From an uncultured Fidelibacterota bacterium (GTDB lineage Bacteria > Fidelibacterota > Marinisomatia > Marinisomatales > TCS55), in contig CAJVYU010000020.1 in assembly GCA_913009735.1 (NCBI GenBank), positions 1-38,451 of the forward strand: a stretch of DNA of 38,451 nt, written 5' to 3'. Of this stretch, positions 1 to 6,412 are shown piece after piece. The notes under the pieces are model-generated. The model saw only the letters and a program-made list of their open reading frames with translations. It made no database searches and was not told where the DNA came from. The translations under genes and the position numbers were made by a program. Positions within the stretch are counted from its first letter, which is position 1, and every line of letters starts with the position of its first letter.

Positions 1-108
1 CTATCGCCAAAATCTTTCCCTTGCGCTTTCGCTAATGGAAACACAAAGCTTGCCGTAGTTGCAGCAAAGGGTTGGGGTCAAAAACATATATTTAAATGGT
101 TTCGATAA
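1..108 (+). CDS. Possible C-terminal fragment of an unrecognised protein
   Basis: Frame 1 is open from the window edge to TAA at 106-108, giving 35 residues that end in KHIFKWFR. I do not recognise the peptide. If it is real, the next gene cannot start at the ATG at 96, which supports the later start at 195. The opposite strand is also open here for about 25 codons, so the reading frame is not secure. The stretch is too short to judge from composition. Confidence 0.2.
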   Translation, partial: LSPKSFPCAFANGNTKLAVVAAKGWGQKHIFKWFR

Positions 109-194
109 ACGTCTTGGACAGATATGAATCCAATGGTTACCATCCATTTTCTCCTTGTATTTTAACTCTCCTTATCCCCATTTTTCCATGCGGT

Positions 195-1721
195 ATGTCA
201 GATCAGGAACACACTAATTTAGGCGGATTCGCTAAAACAACCGATTTTAAATGGCTGGGTATTGGCCTGGCTCTTTTTATCCTAATCGCATTTGTCATGC
301 CCCTGCCGGACTCCATGATGCTGAAAGCAGAGGAAATATTTGGCAATACGGGTGCGAATACAACTCTTAAAGCACACCACATTCAACTGATCATTGCCCT
401 GTTAGCTATGTGTGTGATTTTCTTTGCCACGGAAGCCATCCCCTTGCCGGCTGTAGCGCTAATTATCGGTTTAGTACAGCTATTCTTTGGAATCACGGAA
501 CCCGGCAGAATTGTCTCCACTTATGCCCATGATGCCGTCTGGTTTATTGCCGGTTCACTGGCATTGGGATCCACACTGGTGAAATATGGTTTGGATAAAC
601 GCGTTGGTATGCTTGTCATCAACCTTGCCGGAACCAAAACACGAATGATCGTTATCGGCATATTAATCGGCACCGCGATTCCAACGGCTTTTGTGGGTGA
701 ACATGCTGTAGCGGCTATGTACGTTCCCATCGCCATTGCCCTGTACACATTAACCAATCGATCAACCCCGGCACCCAGATTGGGAACACTGCTTATGGTT
801 ACCATTGCTGTAGGGTGTATGATCGGCGGACCTATGAGTCCCACCGGCGGAGCGCGAAATGCACTCATGATCGGTTTCTTGTCCAATATTGGTATTGAAA
901 TATCATTTTTACAGTGGGTCACAATGGGTATTTTTTATACAATCGTTATGACGGTAGTCATGGCATTTATCCTGCCCTTGCTGTTTAAACCGGAAGTTGA
1001 TGATTTAAGCGAAGCCGTGGCTCTGTTAAAACAGGATATTGAAAAACACGGTCCCATGACAAAGAGACAGATAATGGTTGCATTAATCATGCTTTTGGTA
1101 GTGGTAATGTGGATCGTAGATAAATCGGTTACGAAAAGTATTTTGGGGTTTTCACTTGGCTTGGGCGGCGTTGCAATATTCGGTGCTGTACTTTATATGC
1201 TTTTGGGGTTTACTTCATGGAAGGATTATGAAGATAAAGTCAGCTGGGGGGTCATTATTCTTTACGCCGGCTGTATTAGCCTGGGGAGCGTGTTTAAATC
1301 TACCGGCGCATCCAGTTGGTTCGCAGATCAAATTATCGATTGGGTGGCACCTCTCGGCCTCAATTCCGGTGTGGGACTGGTTATTTTAGTGGGAGTAATC
1401 GGAGCAATTTTAACAAACCTCATGAGTGCAGGCGCAACCGTGGCTGTCATTGGACCGGTTGTGTTGGACATGGCTCAAAGTTCGGGTACTAACCCTGTCC
1501 TGGTTGGAGTTGGTCTTGCCATCGCTACATCCATGGCTTACTGGCTGGTCATCGGCACTCCTGCCAGTTCCATCGTTTATGCCAGCGGTCAGCTTGAATC
1601 AAAAGATTTCATTCGCATGGCTACGTTAGGTTGGCCTGCGGCGTTAATCGTGATGGCGCTGATGGTCATTGTCTATTGGGTTGGAGTTTTGGGCATTAAT
1701 CCTTCAGGAATCGGTTTTTAG
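195..1721 (+). CDS. DASS/SLC13-type anion:sodium symporter family protein
   Basis: This is a polytopic inner-membrane transporter of about 508 residues, in the divalent anion:Na+ symporter (DASS) superfamily by layout: hydrophobic helices in two related halves, each with a Gly/Pro-rich re-entrant segment. The first half has GGPMSPTGGARNALMIGF where typical members have a GT...PPN motif, and the second has IGTPASS near the end. The canonical SNT signature is replaced by GEHAV in half one and MSAGAT in half two, so substrate (dicarboxylate, sulfate or other) cannot be assigned. An in-frame ATG at 96 exists, but its extra 33 residues look non-coding; the ATG at 195 (MSDQEHTN) begins just before the hydrophilic N-terminus. 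The downstream gene's Shine-Dalgarno overlaps the stop codon, suggesting co-transcription. Family confident, substrate unknown. Confidence 0.8.
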   Translation: MSDQEHTNLGGFAKTTDFKWLGIGLALFILIAFVMPLPDSMMLKAEEIFGNTGANTTLKAHHIQLIIALLAMCVIFFATEAIPLPAVALIIGLVQLFFGITEPGRIVSTYAHDAVWFIAGSLALGSTLVKYGLDKRVGMLVINLAGTKTRMIVIGILIGTAIPTAFVGEHAVAAMYVPIAIALYTLTNRSTPAPRLGTLLMVTIAVGCMIGGPMSPTGGARNALMIGFLSNIGIEISFLQWVTMGIFYTIVMTVVMAFILPLLFKPEVDDLSEAVALLKQDIEKHGPMTKRQIMVALIMLLVVVMWIVDKSVTKSILGFSLGLGGVAIFGAVLYMLLGFTSWKDYEDKVSWGVIILYAGCISLGSVFKSTGASSWFADQIIDWVAPLGLNSGVGLVILVGVIGAILTNLMSAGATVAVIGPVVLDMAQSSGTNPVLVGVGLAIATSMAYWLVIGTPASSIVYASGQLESKDFIRMATLGWPAALIVMALMVIVYWVGVLGINPSGIGF

Positions 1722-1733
1722 GAGAAATTGGTT

Positions 1734-2060
1734 ATGGATGCAACACTACTTATAATCGTTATAATTATCATTACAGTGTCATTTGTTCACAGCAGAAAAA
1801 CCAAACTTGGTCATGCTAAAAAACAAAAAGAAATGCACAAGGCAAAAAAGAAATCCGGTTCGGAAAAAGATGACATGACTTATGGTCAAGTGCAGCAACA
1901 GAAAATACAATTACTTGAATCTGTAGAAACTCATCTTGCCGATAAACCGGAACAGGTAGAACAACTCAAACAGATCATTAATGATTGGGCTGAATTAAAA
2001 ATCCAAGCATTTACAAATCGGCGTTCGTGGGTACGAAATCCTGGTAAGGACAAGGATTAG
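1734..2060 (+). CDS. Small single-span membrane protein, basic and coiled-coil-like
   Basis: Unrecognised protein of about 108 residues. Residues 3-18 are a strongly hydrophobic Ile/Val-rich helix, followed by a Lys-rich cytoplasmic-type stretch (about residues 22-50) and an amphipathic helical C-terminus containing EQVEQLKQIINDWAELK. An upstream TTG at 1728 is in frame, but AGGAGA at 1720-1725 sits 8 nt before the ATG at 1734, so I choose the ATG. That site overlaps the transporter's stop codon, consistent with translational coupling. The pattern of one helix plus a conserved-looking helical tail recalls PspB-like or envelope-stress membrane proteins, but I cannot assign a function. Confidence 0.65.
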   Translation: MDATLLIIVIIIITVSFVHSRKTKLGHAKKQKEMHKAKKKSGSEKDDMTYGQVQQQKIQLLESVETHLADKPEQVEQLKQIINDWAELKIQAFTNRRSWVRNPGKDKD

Positions 2061-2061
2061 G

Positions 2062-2478
2062 ATGAGTCATAAACTGACAGGCGGATGTTACTGTGGAAAA
2101 ATCCGCTACGAAATTTCTTCTGAACCTATTGTTGTGGTTCACTGTCACTGTAATAATTGTAAGCGATCTGTGGGTGGACCTTTTGTCACGTGGGCTATCC
2201 TCTCCAAAAATGATGTAAACTACCTGACGAATGAACCGACAATTTATTTAACGGACAATGGAGTTGAGCGGGGGTTTTGCAATCAATGCGGTTCATCCAT
2301 CAGTTACCATAAAATTGGAGGAGATTCCGTTGATATAACTGTGGGAACCTTTGATGATCCTAATTCAGTCAAACCGGCAAAACACATTTGGGATAAACGC
2401 CGTATCCATTGGATTAATTTGGATGACGGTCTCCCCCACTTTTCCGAGTGGAGTACCAGCGCTGATCCGATAGAGTAA
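2062..2478 (+). CDS. GFA-family (CENP-V/GFA fold) zinc protein
   Basis: Member of the Gfa-like family (Pfam GFA, Mss4-like fold), named after glutathione-dependent formaldehyde-activating enzyme; most bacterial members have unknown substrates. The zinc-binding cysteines are all visible: C9 and C11 (GGCYCGKIRYE), C28, C30 and C33 (HCHCNNC), and C73 and C76 (FCNQCGSSI). The length of 138 residues is typical of a complete domain. It starts one base after the preceding stop codon, so it is probably in the same transcript as the two upstream genes. True glutathione dependence cannot be inferred from sequence. Confidence 0.85.
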   Translation: MSHKLTGGCYCGKIRYEISSEPIVVVHCHCNNCKRSVGGPFVTWAILSKNDVNYLTNEPTIYLTDNGVERGFCNQCGSSISYHKIGGDSVDITVGTFDDPNSVKPAKHIWDKRRIHWINLDDGLPHFSEWSTSADPIE

Positions 2479-2506
2479 TTTATTTACTATAATTGCATTA
2501 AATTTT

Positions 2507-2967
2507 CCCTACTTACGGTAAGGAGGGGTCTCGGGGGTGGTTGAGAAATAAATGAAAAAACACCGTATAAATTCAAAAAAACAAAAACCGATACGGAAAT
2601 TGTTAAGAAATTTTCCTACTCCTTGGGAACAGAAACTATGGAATCATTTAAAAGGTAGACAACTGGATGGATTCAAATTTCGTCGTCAACAAGGAATAGA
2701 AAAATATGTTGTTGATTTTTATTGTCCTAAAGTGAAGTTGATTGTTGAACTGGATGGATCTGGGCATTTAACTCCACAAAAAATAAGAGAAGATAAAGAA
2801 CGGGATAAAATATTAAAGGAATTAGGTTATCATATACTTCGGTTTTATAACAATGATATTGATGAAAATTTAGAAGGCGTGTTGAAAATCATTTCTGATT
2901 CGTGTAAAGAATTAAATAATCGCTGTTAACCACCCCTATATCCCCTCCTTGAACAAGAAGGAGGGGA
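2507..2967. mobile_element. DUF559 cassette bounded by inverted hairpin-bearing arms
   Basis: The two sides of the DUF559 gene carry inverted copies of the same composite sequence. The left arm reads AAGGAGGGG-TCTC-GGGGGTGGTT (2520-2542). The reverse complement of the right arm (about 2926-2950) reads AAGGAGGGG-ATAT-AGGGGTGGTT, matching at 18 of 23 positions. Each arm is itself part of a hairpin: CCCTACTTAC with GTAAGGAGGG on the left (2507-2527), and CCCCTCCTT with AAGGAGGGG on the right (2942-2966). The left arm ends 10 bases before the start codon and the right arm begins at the stop codon, so the arms and gene form a compact unit of about 460 bp. I see no clear target-site duplication. 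Mobility is inferred. Confidence 0.5.
2552..2929 (+). CDS. DUF559 / Vsr-like restriction-endonuclease-fold protein
   Basis: A 125-residue protein of the DUF559 family, related to very-short-patch-repair endonucleases (PD-(D/E)XK fold). Diagnostic pattern in order: an N-terminal basic stretch, FPTPWEQKLWNHLKGRQLDGFKFRRQ (presented here as WEQKLW and FKFRRQQ), then the catalytic core VVDFYCPKVKLIVELDGSGH, where the D of VVDF and E of VELDG are the expected metal ligands, and the C-terminal GYHILRFYNNDI strand. Activity of this family is mostly untested. It is framed tightly by the inverted arms described separately, which suggests it moves or persists with them. It is more AT-rich and Lys-rich than the genes on either side. 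Confidence 0.85.
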   Translation: MKKHRINSKKQKPIRKLLRNFPTPWEQKLWNHLKGRQLDGFKFRRQQGIEKYVVDFYCPKVKLIVELDGSGHLTPQKIREDKERDKILKELGYHILRFYNNDIDENLEGVLKIISDSCKELNNRC

Positions 2968-3029
2968 CAAAATATTCATTAAACAAATTATAGACTACAA
3001 AAAAGATTTTCCATGTAATATTTCTAAAA

Positions 3030-4136
3030 TTATTTCAAATAAATCCGTTCTGTGCGGCCGTGGATGCTTGTCGCCAATACATAAGGTGTTGTTTGGATAT
3101 GTTGGGAAATTTCTTCCATATGAAGTGAATCTTTGCCGTTTTCACCGAACAGTAGTACTTCATCGCCTACAGTGACGTTATCATCGCTAAAATCTACCAT
3201 CAATTGGTCCATGCATACCCGGCCGGCTATTGAATAATGCTTTCCCTTATAAATAACATGACCACCATCGTACCATGGACGGGGAAATCCATCGGCAAAT
3301 CCTGTTTGAATTACACCAATGGTTGTGTCTTTAGGTGATGCCCAAACACCGCCGTATGAAACTTTCGTACCAGCCTTGATCCGTCGAGTTTCTACAATGG
3401 GTCCTCGAAATTCCATAACAGGCTTGATGTCAATATTCATGGGGACTTCATCCGATGGGAATGCTCCATAAAGAATCATGCCAATTCTCACTATATCAAA
3501 TTTTGAGTTTGGAAGGTTCAGGACTGCCCCGCTGTTGGAAAAATGTCTGTATTTGAAATCAATTCCCATTTCGTCAGCCAATGACAGAACAAGGTTAAAT
3601 TGCTCCAGTTGCCATTCCGCATAGTCTAATTCACCCTCATCCGCCGTGGCGAAGTGACTATAGATACCTTCGCATTTCAATTGAGGATTTTCGCTTAATG
3701 TTGTCAATACTCTACCGGCATCTTCAAATGGAATCCCCAAGCGACTCATACCGGTATCAATTTTTAAATGGAATATGGGACTTTCACCCGATTTTGAATA
3801 AAATTCATTTAAAAGCTCAAAATCATTCTGTCCGGACATATTTAAAATAACATTTTGATCAATTGCTTCTGCTAAAAATTCCTTTTGCATCCTGGAAAAT
3901 ATTATAATATCCGATTGAATTCCAGCTTGTCTTAATTCCAGTGCTTCATCAAATGTAAAAACAGCAAAAAACCCGCATCCCTCCTTTTCCAGAGCTTTTG
4001 TACATGCAACGGCACCATGACCATAACCATTGGCTTTTACGACCGCCATGACAGGGGAACCGCCCAAATGTTGCCTGATGATCCTATAATTATGGATTAG
4101 CCGGTCAAGATGAATATATGCTTTTGGCCCAATCAT
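3030..4136 (-). CDS. alr: Alanine racemase
   Basis: PLP-dependent racemase making D-alanine for peptidoglycan. At 368 residues it is full length. The PLP lysine is K34 in VVKANGYGHG and the second catalytic base is Y261 in KVSYGGVWASP; the HFSNSG and RIGMILYG motifs of the barrel and the MDQLMVD motif near the C-terminus are present. It is the last gene of a minus-strand cluster, 16 bases after the deoxyribosyltransferase-like gene. Its stop lies about 60 bases from the DUF559 right arm. Assignment is secure. Confidence 0.97.
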   Translation of the reverse strand: MIGPKAYIHLDRLIHNYRIIRQHLGGSPVMAVVKANGYGHGAVACTKALEKEGCGFFAVFTFDEALELRQAGIQSDIIIFSRMQKEFLAEAIDQNVILNMSGQNDFELLNEFYSKSGESPIFHLKIDTGMSRLGIPFEDAGRVLTTLSENPQLKCEGIYSHFATADEGELDYAEWQLEQFNLVLSLADEMGIDFKYRHFSNSGAVLNLPNSKFDIVRIGMILYGAFPSDEVPMNIDIKPVMEFRGPIVETRRIKAGTKVSYGGVWASPKDTTIGVIQTGFADGFPRPWYDGGHVIYKGKHYSIAGRVCMDQLMVDFSDDNVTVGDEVLLFGENGKDSLHMEEISQHIQTTPYVLATSIHGRTERIYLK

Positions 4137-4152
4137 ACTTTAATAAACACGA

Positions 4153-4617
4153 TCAATAAGAATATGTTTTGCATAAAAACTTTTTCAATTCGGATAAATC
4201 AGGAAAGATCTTTGTTGCACAGGACATAATCCATCCGCTCAACTCTTCAAGAGGGACCTGATTCACCAAATAAACCGGTTTTTTCATGAAATATGCCATG
4301 GTCACTTCTCCATGAGAACCGCCGCCTTTAAAGACAGCTCTATTCCATAAGCAAATAATATAATCGGCTTTATTCATTACGTTATCTAAATCCAAATCGA
4401 TGGCTTTACGAACAAATTCAATAAATCGATCCGGATCCAATGCTTTCCATTCTCTATAATCATTGGCATTATTTTTGTCTACCAGTTCTTGCGAAGTTAT
4501 TACCGGATCAATCACATCGTGATTTAATTCTGATTTTAACCAGCGGGATAATTCATCTCTCCAATCTGCTCCCTCATCAGCAGCATTTTCCATAGCACCG
4601 CTTAGATATACAATCAT
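4153..4617 (-). CDS. Nucleoside 2-deoxyribosyltransferase-like protein
   Basis: A 154-residue Rossmann-like protein resembling the nucleoside 2-deoxyribosyltransferase family. It has an N-terminal VYLSGAM motif, a central NKADYIICLWN strand, then GGGSHGEVTMAYFMKKPVYLV, in which the E after GSHG corresponds to the family's catalytic glutamate. Members transfer deoxyribose between bases or hydrolyse nucleosides, but several divergent branches are uncharacterised, so I leave the substrate open. Its ATG overlaps the stop of the upstream ABC permease as ATGA, implying coupled translation. The link to an ABC exporter is unexplained. Confidence 0.7.
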   Translation of the reverse strand: MIVYLSGAMENAADEGADWRDELSRWLKSELNHDVIDPVITSQELVDKNNANDYREWKALDPDRFIEFVRKAIDLDLDNVMNKADYIICLWNRAVFKGGGSHGEVTMAYFMKKPVYLVNQVPLEELSGWIMSCATKIFPDLSELKKFLCKTYSY

Positions 4618-5360
4618 TGCCCCATCTTTCGTTTTAATACAAATCCATTCAATAAAATCAATAAAACTGACATGATAACGGGTGTGGCTGTATTGAAAAA
4701 ATCAAATGTATGTTGAAATAAATGTGTCCGCCCGGCTATACCGACCATGCTCAAGGGAAGATAACGTAAAAAATTACTCATAGATACAGGATAAAAATCA
4801 AATTCAATAAACAGCCCGCTGCCAAACATAACTATAACCAACATAATCAAAATAATATAAATAAAAAACGAGATTCGTTCAGTCAGCAAAGAAACCAATA
4901 TAATGATGTTTCCAAAAAGAAATGCAAAAAGTATTGAATAAAATATCGTTAATACTCCTTGAGAAAAATTAAACGAATGGGGAAAAATTGCGCTGTATAT
5001 AATTAAACCGATTATGATGATAAAAATAACTTCCAAAAGCGAACTGAATAAAATATTTAACACAATATTTGATTTTCTTACCGGTGATAATACCATTGGA
5101 ATTAATACTTTATGATGGATACGTAAATCAAAAAAATCTCTATAAATCAGCGGAATGATCAAGATTGCTGCCATAAACATAAAGAGACCCGGCATGACCC
5201 ACATTTCATAGGGCTGACCATTGATACTGCGTATGATAACATTCTTAATTCCCAGAACAGTTAGAAGGGTTAAAACACTCGGGATAATCAACGCAAAAGC
5301 GATGGTAGATATTAATCGGTTACGTATTAACCACCACCTTCTCAAAATAAATGCCCTCAT
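4614..5360 (-). CDS. ABC-2-type exporter permease subunit
   Basis: A 248-residue integral membrane protein with about six hydrophobic helices and very high Ile/Leu/Phe content, arranged as in ABC-2 / CcmB-like permeases. A short basic cytoplasmic N-terminus (RRWWLIRNRL) precedes helix 1, and a charged loop with HHKVLIPMVLSPVRKSN lies between helices 2 and 3, where such permeases contact their ATPase. It overlaps the ATPase gene by four bases (ATGA) and the next gene likewise, so the three are translationally coupled. Substrate unknown; drug, polysaccharide or haem export are all possible. Confidence 0.8.
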   Translation of the reverse strand: MRAFILRRWWLIRNRLISTIAFALIIPSVLTLLTVLGIKNVIIRSINGQPYEMWVMPGLFMFMAAILIIPLIYRDFFDLRIHHKVLIPMVLSPVRKSNIVLNILFSSLLEVIFIIIIGLIIYSAIFPHSFNFSQGVLTIFYSILFAFLFGNIIILVSLLTERISFFIYIILIMLVIVMFGSGLFIEFDFYPVSMSNFLRYLPLSMVGIAGRTHLFQHTFDFFNTATPVIMSVLLILLNGFVLKRKMGQ

Positions 5361-6286
5361 TCGTTCATCCCTTTTTGAGCAAACGCTGAATCCAACAAAT
5401 CCTGGAGGGAAAGTTTTTGAATGGAAAGATCTTTCATTAACGCACCGGTGCTGGCATTTAGTACTTCAAAGAACACTTTTCGGGAACGGCCGTAAAAATT
5501 GAGTGTATTCCCTATTTTCATGGGGTTTACTACCGTTGGCACTCCGGATAAAGTTGCAAATAATTCATCAGTTAATTCTTCAAACTCAATAGCAAATTGA
5601 TGATATTCCAGTGTGCTCTCCAGCAATTTGTCTAAACTGCCGTCTAAAAGGACTCGTCCGTCGTGAATGACCATAATGCGGTCATTAGCTGCTTCCACTT
5701 CCGGGAGAAACTGGCTTGAATAGACAATCGTTTTGCTTCCTTTTAACTTGCGTATTAAATCCCAAACCAACCGTCTGGATGGAGCATCCATAAATGCCGT
5801 CGGTTCATCCATTATCAAAATCGTCGGATCGTGTGCCAAAGCCCGGACGATCATGGCTTTTTTCTGAATGCCATGAGGGACATTACCCGCCATGGTATAC
5901 ATAAAATCACCCATATCCAAAGCATGTCCATATTCATGAATACGAGATTCTATCTTTTCTTTATGTGATTCATAAAGAAGCGCATCGAAAATGATATTCT
6001 GTTCCAATGTTAACCAGGGATCAAAATCAATATCATGGGGGACAAAAGCCACAGTCTGGCGTGTTTCCAATCGCCGTTTATTCGTATCAAGACCATGAAG
6101 AAATACGGACCCATAATTTGGATTTTCCAATCCGGCCAGCACTTTTAGTAATGTAGACTTCCCGGCATCATTATCGCCCACTAATGCAACCAGCGTTCCT
6201 TTTTCGATCCCGAACGTCAGGTTGGCAAGAATAGTCTTATCGCCAAACAGTTTACCGACTTTCTTAAGTGTTATACTTGCTTCCAT
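5357..6286 (-). CDS. ABC transporter ATP-binding protein with degenerate motifs
   Basis: ATPase partner of the adjacent permease, 309 residues. The ABC domain covers about residues 5-225 and is followed by a C-terminal domain of about 85 residues. Walker A is GDNDAGKST (37-45), with D40 where the P-loop's second glycine normally stands; Walker B is ILIMDEP (D160, E161). The LSGGQ signature is poorly conserved, replaced by a NVPHGIQKK segment (135-143), and the switch histidine is Gln (SSQ, residue 192). DrrA/CcmA-like exporters tolerate some of these changes, so I call it probably active but divergent. It is the first gene of the exporter cluster; 126 bases separate it from polA. Confidence 0.85.
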   Translation of the reverse strand: MEASITLKKVGKLFGDKTILANLTFGIEKGTLVALVGDNDAGKSTLLKVLAGLENPNYGSVFLHGLDTNKRRLETRQTVAFVPHDIDFDPWLTLEQNIIFDALLYESHKEKIESRIHEYGHALDMGDFMYTMAGNVPHGIQKKAMIVRALAHDPTILIMDEPTAFMDAPSRRLVWDLIRKLKGSKTIVYSSQFLPEVEAANDRIMVIHDGRVLLDGSLDKLLESTLEYHQFAIEFEELTDELFATLSGVPTVVNPMKIGNTLNFYGRSRKVFFEVLNASTGALMKDLSIQKLSLQDLLDSAFAQKGMNE

Positions 6287-6412
6287 TTATTAATCACAGT
6301 ATTTATAGAGATTTAACTTAAAAATATTTACAGATTTGATTGTTATTCCTGAATAAAATTTACGAATGAACCCACCACATATCATCAGCTACCTCTCAAC
6401 CGATTACAAAAA

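Noticed and set aside
96-194. Upstream start of the anion transporter
   Set aside because: The extra 33 residues do not resemble the family N-terminus, and another frame is open to 108.
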